A stretch of 64,000 bases of DNA from Tyto alba (lineage: Eukaryota; Chordata; Aves; Strigiformes; Tytonidae), in assembly GCF_018691265.1 (NCBI RefSeq), contig NW_024881329.1:1674001-1738000 (forward strand), written 5' to 3'. The notes beneath the pieces are model-generated. The model was not told the origin of the DNA, ran no database searches, and saw nothing but the letters and a program-made list of their open reading frames with translations. The position numbers and the translations under genes were made by a program. Position 1 is the first letter of the stretch. Each line of letters opens with the position of its first letter. Shown in pieces: positions 24,533-37,300 of this stretch.

Positions 24533-27500
24533 AATAAACAGTGTCTTTGGAAGTGGAAACAGTGGAATTGCCTATTTCAAGCCATTGATTCTTCAAATGG
24601 AGAGTTTTAGATTTTAGGAAAACTGATTAGGTTTACAACCAATCGTTCTTCCCCTGCGTCATGTCATCACAACAGGACATATAACATCTTTCTAATATCT
24701 GTGATACAGTGTCCAACTTGTAAGAGCCAGGTTTGTACTTCAGCATCTTGTGCCTGGCTCTGGATCCCCACTGGTGGTTAAACGATGCTTTAGATTATAT
24801 GATAAGGAACTTGTGTAGATTTGAGAACGGAACTTTTGTGACAGAGGAGAGGAATGGGTGGGCCAGTGCATGTCACACGAGTTGGAGTCAGTGGTAGTAG
24901 TTCACTGTCTTCCCCAAACCACCAAGTTCCTTCCTGACATACCTGGGAAATCACTTACTTTAGACCTGTAGGACCTACAAGCTGACAAACGCAACCAAAT
25001 TAAAGAAGAAGAAAATTATTTCTGTCCTAGAGCATAATTACCTCAACCTTTGTCCCTTTTCTCCTTCATCTGCCAGGATACTTTTTTTCCTGTTTCTCTC
25101 ACCCTGACTCTTTGACAAGAAGTACGTCATAATTTCTGAATCACCATAACCTTGTCTGTCTGATGAGGACAGAACTGCTTATGATTTTCTCCTCCTTGGG
25201 CAGCTCCAGCCTAACATTTACTGAAAGCATAGCTCACAGAGAAGAAAACCAGAATGCTTCTATGGTGAGGAAATCTTGCTCTAATGGGGCTGCATCAGCA
25301 CTTCTAGTGTATTAATATTTTTATTGGACTGTATAGTGAAGTACTGAGAAGTAAGTGCATTACTGTGGATCAGCATTTCTGAGCTATGGTTGTGTTTTAT
25401 AGAGGTTATCAACAAGACAGTGCATTTGAAAGCTTTGTTGATCTGGATCAGCAATTCAGCGCATTAGTGATTCATGCAAATGCTTGGGCACTGGGACCCA
25501 GGGAGCAACAGGGACATGTTGCTGTGTGCCACTAATCCAAATATTATTATTTGCCTTTGGCTTGAAGCTGAAGTTCAGAATTTGATGGATATTGATTATC
25601 AGATAAAAACTTTCTTTTTGTTTAACTTATTTTATGGTGAGAATAGGGGACTGTACATGGCAATGAGTGATTATTTTTGCCTTTGAAATTTAATTTATTA
25701 AACAGGGAATTTTTCTGGAGGATGGTAAGATTCAGTTCTAATAGCAGCTATAAAAATCCACTCAGCTTTTAATGACTGTGTATGGCATGCTATCAAGTGG
25801 AGGCAGAACCAAAAATTCAAGAAGAAATACTTCTATTACACTGAAACAGCTGTATAGATCTGATGTAATCTTTGGGCTTCCATGTCTTGCCCTTGTCGCC
25901 ACTTTTTGGCTCTTCTGGTTGTCCATCTGAACGTACTTGAGGCAGCTCAGTCCTTTTCTTCCAGTTTCTTGCTTCCTCATGCCTTGGCTACTCCTGACCT
26001 GATGGGTTTTTCATATCTCCCTGGTCATTGTTCCCTTTGGGTTGTAACTACATTGGAGCTAGAAGAGTGATAAGCGTCAGGAATGGAGACCAGGGGAGGT
26101 TGGGCTTTGGTCTTGAAAAGGGAAGAAAAGTGATTCGGTAAAATGAGTGGAATAAGGTAACTGAAGTGAGTGAGATGGGTAATTGTTACGGTCAGAAATT
26201 GAGGGACAGGTGAACTCGGTCGAGTCTCATTTGTCCAGGGTTAGAGAGAAGAGGCAGAAAGGAGCAAAATCTCAGCAAACAGACTATAGAGGCGGAGACA
26301 GAGGTGAATCCTATTCAAAAGGAGTCTGGTTTTAATTCACACATACAGTATGATTGTTTACATCCAGTAATAAATATGTTATAAAGTTACAATCTTTTTT
26401 TCTGTCAACTGTTACAAAGACATGTGGTCATATAGGAATGGATTCTTGAGACCAAGAGAAACTCAAGTAATTTCTGTTTTCTGATGTAAGAGATACAGTG
26501 CACTGTTAGGGATTCAGGGATACATGGCACTGAATTCTGTCCTCAGGCGTGGACATGAAGGTCTCACTAACGGGGATATTTTGGTTTGTATCCAAAAATT
26601 GTTTACAAATTTTTAGGAAGTGCAGCGTTTTGTTCTGCTTTAGCTGATGGCTTTGACATACTCAGTCCCAGTGAGCACCACAACGGCAGAATGTGATGTG
26701 CAAAAGAATAAAGTCCACTGAGGGCGAGTGCTAAAGATCCTTCACTCTTTGCCTACCCAAATGAGAGAGGATGCACTTGCAATTCCAGTGCACAGTTTCA
26801 ACATGGGAGAAAAATAGAGGAAATCATTTCCATTCAATTTTATTCCTCCTTTTTCAGTCAGCTCTAAAGGTAACATCGCTGTATTCTGTGATTTCTTCAG
26901 AATTGCAATACCCCAGTTCAGCTTGTGTTAAAGTCCCAGTAGTTTCACAGGACTTAAGTACGAGTTTTAATTTAAATGTGCTCACAGTGTTTGCTCTGGT
27001 TCCCTTTATCAATTCTCTTCCTTAATAGCTGCCTATTACATATTTCCATCCTTCCTTTCAAAACCCAGGCAAAAAAGCAGAGTGTGTTGACTTGTACTTT
27101 GTTTGTATTCTGGTACTATAAATAGGTGCACAAGCTTTAGGTTATTTTAAAACTTTTAAGTTCATGTGACACAGGGTCAGTGAAGATGTGTAGGCTCTGT
27201 AAAGACAACTGGGCAGTCAGGTAGACTGCATCTTGAACTGGTTGCATTAGTACTGCTAATTTTGCTCGCAGACTGATCCTACTAGATACAGATTTTACTT
27301 TGTGAGTCATGATGGAAAGAGGTACCTAAGAACTGGCAAGTTACTAGTGGAAGTTTTGGAGAGTGCTCTCTCAGGTTCCCATTCTGGGGCACAGAAATTT
27401 AGATGTATTGCTGCTTTGTGGAAAACAGAGAGCCGATCTGACGGTCTTGGCTCTAAAGCAGCTGTCATCTTTCTGTGCTTTTTCTTTTCATACCACCAGT

Positions 27501-28159
27501 CAGAGTAAGCAGCAGCAATGGCAGGAGCAGCAGCAACACTGTCACTCAGTCTTTTTCTTTCTCTTGAGCCCCTTTTACTGTACTTTTGGGATATCATTTT
27601 CAGATACATACTGGATATTCAGAGAAAGATTATACTGCTGCTCAAAAAAATAGAATGAACCAATGTGCTTGCCTTCATGTGTCTGTATCGGCATGTTGTC
27701 TGCCTCTGTGTTGTCAAGCCCTGAACAAAATAAGGAGTGTTGTTCTCTCGTTCTTCTTTGCAGCCGCATGGAAGCGCCTGGTGGTGATGCTTATCATTTT
27801 AATGTGCTAGCAAATTGCTCCTGCAGTCTGAGAGGCTCTCTGTAACCCTCCCTCTAGTGTGTCACTTCTGTTTGGGCATCCCTGACTGTGTGCAGAGAGG
27901 CTGTGCAAGCAGGATGTAAGTAATTTAAGAGTACACAGTGCTAATTTATTGACTGATGCATATAGTGGTCAGCTAGCACAGAGCTGCCACCAGGCTAGCA
28001 GAACATTAATGTGTACTCCATTGCAGATGCAGAGACCTAATGGGTGGTAGGTTATTTGCCAATTAGTCACCAGTCGGGTGGGAAAGGGCTGGCCTCCACT
28101 GCTGCTTCAGTCAAGCTGATCCTTGACCATTCAGTTGAATTGCTGTCTCTGATTCTCCG

Positions 28160-28177
28160 TTTTTTTTTTTTTTTTTT
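28160..28177. repeat. poly(T) tract, 18 bases
   Basis: Eighteen consecutive T residues followed by CCTTAG. It could be the poly(A) tail of a minus-strand retroposed sequence or a simple homopolymer. No retroposed body was recognised next to it. Confidence 0.85.
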
Positions 28178-31019
28178 CCTTAGGGCTTTATAGCTTCCTG
28201 TGTCATTGTTTTTCTCTTGAGTTACTGATTGGTACTATCTCAACGGTTTAATTTCTGTCAGCATTTGTATCTTGCTTGGCTTTAGTTTACAGATTGTCTT
28301 ACAGTTCAATAAGCATTTTTTTTTACAATAAAGCTGAGCCAAATTCTCATGACTGTCCTGCAGCATGCCAAATATTGGGTCTCAAACAACTGAACTCCAA
28401 GCGGTGTGGTTGGTCTTTGGGGAAGTGCTGATAATCATCTGTGGTGGTGCTCCATTCCTCTGGAAAGGAGAGACACGAGTGGGCTAGAACTAGTTTTCTC
28501 CCTAATGTAATTTTAATGTTTTGGTAGAATGGAAAATTCTTTTTTGAAACCAGAGGTGTGGGTGAACTGCCCTATTAGTGTTGTGCCCACCTGTGCAAAA
28601 CACTGTCTGCTCGGCAGCTTGACTGACAAAACTGTCTGACTGCCTACTTGCTGCTGCTATCTCGTAGCACTGGAATTTTAAAAATGCCCTTTTTTGTATT
28701 TGTTTTTTCACGTGATGTGTTTGGCAGTATTTGGGGACTAGAGTATTCTTTTATCATTGAAGTGATTTCCTGGTAGGTGTGTAAGTGTGTCCGTGTTCTC
28801 ATTCTAAGTGAACTACACCATCAAACCTCATTTGGTGTGCGTGGAGGAACTGGACTGCATCTCCACTCTAAGCAGACAGGTGGAGGTATAAATGGGATGA
28901 ATATCAATGATGGAAATGAAGGAGTGAAGTTTAGCAGATCATGGGCTGACATGAAAAGGGATGCTTTAAAGTGTGTATAGAGCAGTGGGACTGGAGAGAG
29001 CCTTTGAGTATCTCAGATAGCAAGAAGCCATTGAAAGTGCTCAAAGACTTTGAAAAAGGAAAAGTACCTAGGGTCCTGTGCTTGGGGGAGAGAGGCAGTC
29101 CTGGATGAAAGGTCTGAGTGAAGGCCTCCAAATACAGAAATCAGAATCAAACCGTACTTATATCTCCTGGGTTTTGCCTCTCATATCTACTGTTGTACAT
29201 TAAGAATTAAAAAAATACTATGTTTTTTTTTGTGGCTAGTGGGGACCCTAAATGCTTAAGATCTTTAGCATTCTAGTTTACCTCTGCCATCACCCACACT
29301 TTGTGGTTTTTTTCTCCAAGATTAATTTTTTATTGAAGCAGGATTTGCATCTTCTCAGCTAGGATTCCCTGAAAAGCTGTTTGTCTTTTTTTTTGGTCCC
29401 TGTGCCGTGCCAGTGACAAGCTCAGGCTGCTCTTCCACGCTGTGGAAGTGTCAGCTTTGCAAAGGCAGCTCTCTGGGGTCTCCGCAGGTGGGAGCGTTCC
29501 TGATGCTGCTGCACTTTTTAGGGGAAACGTTGTCAGTCAGTCAGTCACAAGGGAAATGATGACACAGAATAATCTCCTGATAAGAACTCATTCAGGAAAG
29601 CTTGGCAGCTCCCGAAAATGTGTATGAAAGAGACACGGAGATCCTGAATGAAAAATAAAAATTGAACCCTTAATTTTTACAGCTGGGTTTTGGCTTCACT
29701 TAACCTGTCTGCGATAGCTTTGAGCTTGTCGTTTGACTTGGTGTGAAGTATAAGGCTGTAGCCAAGAGTCCGAAGCTAGCGCCCGTGCCTACATGTGTGT
29801 ACATAAATCTACATGTGCACACACATGCACTAGTTAACATGAGGTGGTTTTATACAGGCGGACTGGAGTTAATCATGGTGGATATACATACATTACAAGA
29901 TTGAACTGCAGCACCTGCATGCCTCAAGCCAGGCAGTGTGAACAACCCTGCAGGTAGACCAGAATGGTCCCAGTGTTTCACTCTGTAGGCCACGAGTATG
30001 ACTTAAGAGAAAAAAGGGACTGACAGCCCACAGAAACAGATTTACCTTCCGCACTGTGTGATTGGTACATGAGATCTGAGTAACTGCTCCTTGCTCTTCC
30101 TACACACTTCATTAATACAGAGAACAAATAAAATACCCAAAAGGAGGTGGATAAATTAAATTGTGAAACAGTGATTCTACTCAGCCCAATCTGTTGTCTG
30201 TTTTTCGTGTGGTCTGTATAATAAATTGAGTTTTATTTATGTGCTCAAGAGCACTATAGGAAAAAGAGGCAATAAATATTATGGTAAATAAGTTTGTACT
30301 CAGCCTCTCAATGGGGGTTCCCTATATTAAGCCCAAAGACCAGGCAGTCTGAGGAGTTGCTTTTCTCAGGACATTGAGTTATGCTCATTGCAGAAAGCAG
30401 CAGAGATGAGAAACGTATTAATTGAAATATGTCTACATGATTCTGGCAGACAATCTATGTACTGTTCAAGGGAGATGGGCAAAAAAAAAACCCCGAGACC
30501 CTCAGAAAATGTCTTTTCAACTCCACATTAAGTGATCTGCATGCTCTTGAGCATCCAAGCAATGCTCACCAGCTAGCCCCCAGGAAAAAGGGCTCTTGTA
30601 CAGCTCAGCAGTAGCTCTCCAGGCAGTGCCCTCTGCTCTCGCTGCAGCTGCTCTAATGCCTCGGAGGAGGAAGAAATAATCAGACAAGAGAAGGCCAGGG
30701 AGTGCCTGGTCAAGTGGGCATCAGTGGAAAAGTCCTTCTGATTCTGGCCACAGAGCACCCAAGGCTGTGCAGTGAGGTTTGACTTCAGCCATGCTGCAAT
30801 ACAAGGTGAGGACAGTGGAAGTAAACTTGGTCCACTTTTGGGAGAGGATTTGTAGAGGTCAGGGTCGGGAGGGTTCTCCTGGAACCTTCAGGCCAATTTC
30901 CTTCTCTTCTTTCCCAGGCCATACAATTTCTCCTAGAAGCAGCATTAAAATACATATTGTAAAGTCTCCAGGTCCAAGCAGGCCTATCACCTCTCCCGGT
31001 AACCAGTTTTAATACTTAA

Positions 31020-31410
31020 TTATACTTTTCTTAAGAAATTTTGCCTTATATCAAGGTTAAATCTGTCTCACTTTAGCTTCCAGTCAGTGATTTTGCTATG
31101 CTGTTATCAGCAGGATTAGAAAGGCTATGCTATCTCATATCTTTCCTATGAAAACAGTGTTTCATGGTGTTCTCCTCACCTCTAGGTTTACTCTACAATA
31201 GCCTAAATATATCAAAACCTTCATAGTCCTTGTCAGGATGAATTTGTCAGTTCCTGGAACACTTCTATGATCCACCTTTGCACTTGCTTTAATATGCCCC
31301 CAGCCACCTTGGTATGTACAGACCAGAACTACACACACCAGTCTGATGACACTCTTTCCAATGCTGTGCACACACAGGCAGGAATTGCTTCCCTGGGTCT
31401 TACCCTCTTT
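31020..31410 (-). mobile_element. ancient, decayed CR1 LINE 3' fragment
   Basis: Read on the plus strand it follows the complement of a CR1 3' region in order. AAGAAATTTTGCCTTATATC at 31034 corresponds to the 'failure to elongate' AAG-AATTCTTCC-type block. TTGCACTTGCTTTAATATGC near 31278 corresponds to the CTCGCTCCAG block. CCAGAACTACACACACCAG near 31323 corresponds to the conserved CCAGAACTGGACACAGTAC block. GGAATTGCTTCCCTGGGTCT near 31381 corresponds to the following GGATCACCTCCCTCG-type block. Divergence is high, so this is an old insertion. Boundaries are approximate. Confidence 0.5.
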
Positions 31411-33934
31411 AGGGCTGAAGTTTCACTTTATGTAAGTTTGCTGTATTTTGTAAGTTGCTGGTTTGTAAGTTCTCACAGGTTGTTGTCTAATAATTATCTA
31501 TTAAAACCACGGGGTTCTTTGCATAGTTAGCATTTCTGCAGACAGTCTCTCTTGATAAAGGTATAGCTGATTTGTTGTTCCCATATGCACAGTCTTCCTG
31601 GAGGGTGTTCGTTCACTTCAGTCATGTTGAATAGTGACCCTTTATTTAGGTTAGGGCCAACTCAGGGCTCTCATCAGTCTGGGAAAAATTACTACTCCAA
31701 GAAGGCTTGTGCTGAGCTTGAGAGTGAAGGGAAGCATGAAGAAATAGAGCCAGAAAACCTCGCTGGGATCAAGGATGGGAGAGCTGTCTGCTTTCCTCTA
31801 TGCCTAGAGCAGGGCTCCCTAGCAGGTAACTCAGGTGAGGCTTTAACTGGTTATTATGTGTTTCTTCCAGGATGAACATAGGGGATAAAGTATAGTAAAG
31901 ATAGAAATACAAAGCAACACACATCATAAATCCATAAACATAAAGAAAAACTGCACTTGTGTGATGCCTGGTTAGGCTATCTTCCAGAACGTATATATAA
32001 CTTATTAAAAAATAGTTGAATTAATGGGGAAAATAGTTGGTATGAAAAGTCATACTCATTTGCAAATCAAATATTTAAAGGTTTAGCAGATAGACAAACT
32101 AATCGCTGCTCAAGTTGGCTTACCCAAAACTTTAAGCATCATTTATGCAGTGATAACACATAGTTGGAATCAGTGATGAAGCAGAGGCATAGTTTGCCAG
32201 ATTTAAGACTAGCATTGAGCAAAATGTTTCAGTGCTAAGAATTTTCGATCTCTTCATTATGTGGTAGTGGGAGAGAATGGTCGCAGGTCTGGAGTAAAGC
32301 ACCGTCTGGCTGAGCTAGTTCATACTCATCTCTGAATTTTTAAATAGGAAACAGGAGGCACTATATCGTTATCGCTAAACCCACTCATCCTCACGTTTAC
32401 CATGCCATCCGATGTTTGCAGGTTTCTAGAGAATTGTAGGAAATTGGAGGATAGTGCTTTTGCAAATCTAATGAGGGCGTTTCTAAAATTCTTACCTAGG
32501 AAAATGTGCTTATTTTGCTATTTTAAAAGTGGTAATCTTTTAAGAAGTTAATAGGTGAAGCCCTCCTGTGTAGTAGACACAGGAATTCTGGTTCGTTGCC
32601 TTTGCAGTATTAACTTACACTCTTTGTGCTCATGCACTATGATACGGTCTTTAATCAGGTGCTCATATACTTTTTTTGTTCCACAGAGTGCCTTCCTCAT
32701 CCAGGACACACAGAAAAGGTGCAAGGTTGTGCAGGGAATGAGACTGATCTTTGCTGAGCCCTTATCTTGTTTGTAAACTATGCAGTGAATATGGCCAGGG
32801 ATTTCTGATGGGCGGTGGATAAGTCTCTGCAATGCCAGAATAGTTGGAGCTGCAGCTTGCACATTCCTAATTATGCAGGTACTTGGTAGGATGTATGTTC
32901 AGCCAGATTTGCATAAATGCTGAGCGTTCCCAGCTGCAAGTGTGACCACTTGGATCTGTGCTCTGTATGTATGGGATGCCATCAAAATTAGAAGTACTTT
33001 GGAAAATCACACTCTGGGGATCTCAAGTTTGTTCCTTAAATGTAGAGTTCTAGCTGCTTCAGCTTTACTCACAGCTAGCTTTAGTTTCATGTCTGCCAAA
33101 AAAAGACTGTAATAATGCCAAAAGTTGTAGGAATATTGAGGTGAAATGAGAAATTTTTTGATGCTAGTTAGTAAAACAAAGAAAGGCCTGGAAGTGTACT
33201 GCAATCGGTATAGTGTTTACGGGTGTACAGAAATAAGATGTGGTGCTATGTATTGAGTGTGGAGGTGGAGAGGAAATACCCAGTAACTATAGAGGGTCAC
33301 CAAATGATCCATAACTCCTATGGAAACATGGGTTTTGGCAGTGTGTCCCAATGCACGTGCACTGGAGAGAGACCTGAAGTGCGACAGGCTACCTGTCGTC
33401 GTTTGGCTTTGCAATGCTAGCTTTCATGTGGTGGAGGGTTTTCTGGTTTGTTTAATTTAATAAAAATATGTCACTGCACTTCACTTGTTGTTTGTTTGAC
33501 AGAAAATAAAGATATCTGAGCCATTAGTGCCTCAGGCAGGCCAGGTGCAGCTATGTAAGGAGGTCATATTTTTCTGTGAGCCTAATGAGTCATTCAGGGA
33601 GAGTACTGCGCACAATGTCATTCAACATCACTGCTGACGCCTGATGGAATTAATAATACTATTTATATCAATAAGATTAGCAGCAGATAAATTGAATGTT
33701 ATTAACAGTATAATTAACAATCATGAATTTGTATCGATGTTGTGTAGTACCCTCTACATTAGCACGTCATAACAGCTATTCCTATTAGGAGGTAGATGGC
33801 AGGTGCTGAGTCAATGAAACACTGGCTTACAGATAATTGTACTTCAAGCAGCCACATCTAGTTTGGTGAATGTAATCTTTTCTCTATCTAGAGCTTACCC
33901 TAATGTCATGGATAGCAAAAGTAGTGCCAGAAAA
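31411..33934. other. gene-free unique sequence
   Basis: AT-rich DNA between two decayed CR1 pieces. No open frame longer than about 104 codons and no protein similarity recognised. The segment 33590-33840 is described separately as a candidate regulatory element. Confidence 0.6.
33590..33840. promoter_or_regulatory. candidate conserved noncoding element, homeodomain-motif rich
   Basis: The stretch packs many ATTA/TAAT cores (GAATTAATAAT near 33647, GTTATTAACAG near 33700, ATAATTAACAATCATG near 33710), a TGACGCCTGATGG word near 33634 and an ATCGAT word near 33735, with little simple repeat. This is the texture seen in enhancers of developmental genes. It ends just before the CR1 remnant. Conservation is not tested. 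Confidence 0.25.
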
Positions 33935-34260
33935 GACACCTTAGGAACAGCTAGTCTAGCTCCTGGGATCTTCCAGGTCTGCTCAATGCATCTCTTGCAC
34001 TAGTATCTGATTTAATGGTTCCTAGCCAACTTCCCTGGAGATGCTATTTATTTACCAGTTGCTCTTTTCCTTAACTGCCAACTTACCTACCAACTTCTGA
34101 GACCGAGTAATTCCCATCTTTCATTTATACTTTTATGTTATTGCCTTGAAGATATTTATAGACTGTTATCGTGTTCCCCGTGAGTCATCTCTTTTTTAAA
34201 CTATTAGTTCCTCCAGCATTTCTGTGTGTGTGACCTGTATGTCTAATTTTCTGGGTCACC
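33935..34260 (-). mobile_element. ancient, decayed CR1 LINE 3' fragment
   Basis: The plus strand follows a complemented CR1 tail. ACCTTAGGAACAGCTAGTCT near 33938 resembles the ACCTTGAGAGGTCATCTAGTC block at the CR1 3' end. GACTGTTATCGTGTTCCCCG near 34161, followed by TGAGTCATCTC, resembles the conserved ACTGTTATCATGTCCCCCCT-type block. TTCCTCCAGC near 34207 follows at the expected place. It is highly diverged and its limits are approximate. Confidence 0.5.
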
Positions 34261-34748
34261 GGTAGAGAGGGGGAGCTGCCGACAGTGCCTAAATAGAGTA
34301 TGGGCCAAAGGAGGAGAGACTGTATTCAGAATTATTTTAAGTGTGAGATACCTGAACTTCCTATCTCAGACCTGTTCTCTTGCAGTCCCTGATGATACTG
34401 ATGTAAATTTAACTTGGCAACTTCTGGTTCACAATCTTGGTTCTCAGTATAAGCAAAGTTAAACTTTAGATGAACTCCAGTCATTTCGGTTCATCTGTAT
34501 TGAAATAGGTGTCCACAGCCATACTGAATTCAGTGGGGAAAAAAAAAGAAAAATTAGCTTATCACCTGCTCAGGACTCTTAATTTGAATTGATGTTCAAC
34601 ATATGCCTGTTATGCTAAGGCTGTTTTTACATTACAGAAACAACGTAGTATATCTGGTAGGTACCTGAACAAGCTCCTTGTTAGTTAGCTTGGGTGCCTG
34701 CTGCAATGGATGTCAGCGCGATTGAATTATTCTAGAGTGAAGGTATAC

Positions 34749-34784
34749 TACACATACATATATATATATACGTACATACACAAA
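34749..34784. repeat. AT/CA-rich microsatellite
   Basis: ACACATACATATATATATAT followed by ACGTACATACAC: alternating purine-pyrimidine simple sequence of about 36 bases with a (TA)n core. Confidence 0.85.
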
Positions 34785-35084
34785 ATATACTATAACTAAC
34801 ATGATGTTAGCATAATATTTTCCTGAAAATAAATGCTAGTTATCCTATATAAATAAAACGTGCAGAGGGAGAGGGCAAGATCTATTTACCTTGTAAAAAT
34901 CAAATTTTAAGGGCATATGTTTTAATGTTTCAGGATATACTGATTTACTTCATTGTGTCTTCACTGTATGCATTCACTATGTTCCAAATAAGATCAAAGC
35001 CAAGCAAATCTCTATCATCCTTCAGTTAAATAAATATTTAATTTCAAAAGAATAGGACAAACAGTGCATTAAGCGTGTCATTCA

Positions 35085-35540
35085 GTCTGAATCTGATGAC
35101 CTGACCCAGTTTGTTTTTTGCACAAAGTTCTACTTATGGAGCATCCTAAATTACAAATACTCTTTACTTTGGAAAACACTTCAGGCGTCAGTATCATGTC
35201 AAGTACAATAATATAATATGATAGCTCATATGAGATGCTACTGTCTTCTGGGGACTCGTAGAACAATGTCTGCCATAACACTGATGTATTTTATACACTG
35301 ACAATTCTTCCTTTAGCGCTAATGTGCTCTTGCAATAGCCTGCTGGAAGATTGAGTGGTTGTGTACCATCCAAATAAGTCACAACCTCAATTTACAGATG
35401 GCTCTTTCAAAATGGCTGCTTCAGCTCGTGCAACTTTATCTTCGAAGATCTCCAAGTGATATTTTCTTCATATTTATAGCAGAATATAAAGTAACTTTTC
35501 CAGTTGTTGGCAGTATAAAACATTTCATGCATGGTAAAAA
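35085..35540. promoter_or_regulatory. candidate conserved noncoding element
   Basis: Roughly 450 bases of non-repetitive sequence with enhancer-like texture. ATTCAGTCTGAAT near 35082 is a small inverted repeat, GACCTGACC lies near 35098, TAATATAATATGATAG near 35209, and TAGCGCTAATGTGC near 35315. Open frames here (60-67 codons, both strands) are not convincing. Inference from texture only. Confidence 0.2.
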
Positions 35541-36497
35541 AGCGGTCTCACTTGTGCAATAATCAGCATTGGGCATTACAGAGTGTCATAATCCTGGTAC
35601 TTGTGGTGTCCCTCAGGCAGAAACAGCCATTTCTGTCAAAACCATTCTGCATCTACAATATGTACATAGAAATCTAAATGGCTGGTAACTGCCCCAATAA
35701 ATTTTATGGTGATTGTCTTTATGGTTGCAATTTAACATAAAGGCAAGAGCTCAAAATACTGGAATCAACAGGTTTGCATTTTGTCAGATACTTAGTCTAG
35801 CACTTGGTAGATTCTTAATATTGTTACTGGACAAGCTTTTGCTTCAGCCTGGTGTCCTGCAGAAGTTGGACCTAGCCTGGATTCTGGCTTGCCTCCAAAC
35901 TTTACAATTGGCATTTCTTAATCACTGGTGGAAGACAGAGAAGAAAAGAGTTGTGTGAGGGCAGTGTCAGTGTAGGAGCATTGTTTGTGATTCATTGAGG
36001 GGACCTTTGGGGGTTATCAGTAGGGAATAGAGAGAAGTGCGTAGTGAAACAGCAGTTTAACTGGAGAAACTTTGAATTCATTAATCAATGTACTAGCAAT
36101 CGCTACTTCCAGGCAGGTGAGATACTAAAATATGGAGCCAAGAAAATCAACCTGCTTCACCAGAACACTTTCATAAATAAATTGTTGCAAAGAAGAATGA
36201 CTTTAGACTCTCCTGATGTATCTCCTAATAGAGTTTACTTTTAACTGAAGTACTGATCTTCATTTCTTTAGGGATGAATTGTCACAGCCTAAAAGTATGT
36301 GTAAGCATGAATGCCATTATTGTCATCAGTGTGTATAGTGAGATGCAAAATGTATTTCAAAAACAAAAGCTGTGTACACCCTCCAGATTTTACTTGTTGT
36401 TTATTAATTTCTTTTGCCCATTAATGCTATTTCTGTCCTGGTTACAAGTGCAACCTCATAGTGATTCTTACATAGGTTAGGATCAGTGAGTGAGAAA

Positions 36498-36530
36498 ACT
36501 CCACAGAAAAATTCCTCACTCCACAGAAAA
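36498..36530. repeat. short direct duplication
   Basis: ACTCCACAGAAAA occurs at 36498-36510 and 36518-36530, a 20-base period. Probably a small local duplication. Confidence 0.75.
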
Positions 36531-36879
36531 TGATAACAAGCTTCTGCTACCTTCAGAGCAAGAGTAACATCATAAAGCGTAGCCTGCTTCTGTGGATGTT
36601 ATTCATAGAAAAATATCACAACTCTTCACACTGTGTTATTTTCTGTGTATGAAAACATACCTATTTTAATTTAGATTCTCTCCTCTTCTTTCCATCAAAG
36701 GAAAACTAGATTTTTTGAGAGCCTCTTCTTTTTACCTACTTATTAAAATACATTAACAAACTTTAACACTGTTATAAACAAACACATTTAAGTCTGTCTT
36801 CCCCCGATAAGGATTAACACATGCCAGGCATTCTTCCTCTGTTTGTAGCTGCCTGAGAAAATAGTCTTTGTGGCAAACC

Positions 36880-37300
36880 TGCAAAACAGTGATTCAGGCT
36901 GCAGTGTGCTGTATCTCCCGCTGCATTATCGGGGAGTCTAGCCTGTAAACTCATTCCTGCTTCTGCAGAACTGTAACAGGGGAGAATCATCTTTAAAGTT
37001 TTAATGAACAAGGTGGATGTATCAGCAGCCCAAGCCAACAGAACAATTATTGAACAAATTAATCCAAGCAGAGCACAATTATCTGGAAGGCAGCGTAGAT
37101 CCAGCGACCTGAAGGTGTAATGCAAACTTTGCAGAAGCGTTAACAGGTGGCTTCCCTCTGAATAGCTGAAATTGTTGCATGGCCTCCCTGTGCAGCACGC
37201 TGCAATGATTATTGCAGTCATTGACCCTGTCAGTGCTGTAAGCAAAGGGTGTCGAGGATGCAGTACAGCAAGGGGTGACAAGGCTGCTAGGGAGTACCTG
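36880..37300. promoter_or_regulatory. candidate conserved noncoding element overlapping a 169-codon open frame
   Basis: The core at 37035-37100 contains GAACAATTATTGAACAAATT, which combines SOX-type AACAAT words with a CAATTATTG homeodomain pair, then TAATCC (bicoid/OTX-type core, 37060-37065) and GCACAATTATCTGG. A 7-base inverted repeat, CTGCAAT/ATTGCAG with a GATT loop, lies at 37200-37217. The minus strand is open for 169 codons (36814-37323), the longest in the window. The predicted protein is Leu/Cys-rich with no recognised domain, and I see no splice context, so a protein is unlikely. Such dense, non-repetitive motif packing suits an enhancer. Confidence 0.3.

Larger units (their letters stand above)
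23391..31015. other. gene-free unique sequence
   Basis: AT-rich, CpG-poor DNA with no recognisable gene. Open frames stay at or below about 100 codons. Notable small items are the inverted repeat at 24513-24532 and a T18 tract at 28160-28177 followed by CCTTAG. The sequence around 30570-30810 is denser in GC and has an exon-like look (AATACAAGGTGAGG near 30800 would be a donor-type site), but no acceptor or frame supports an exon. Confidence 0.6.
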
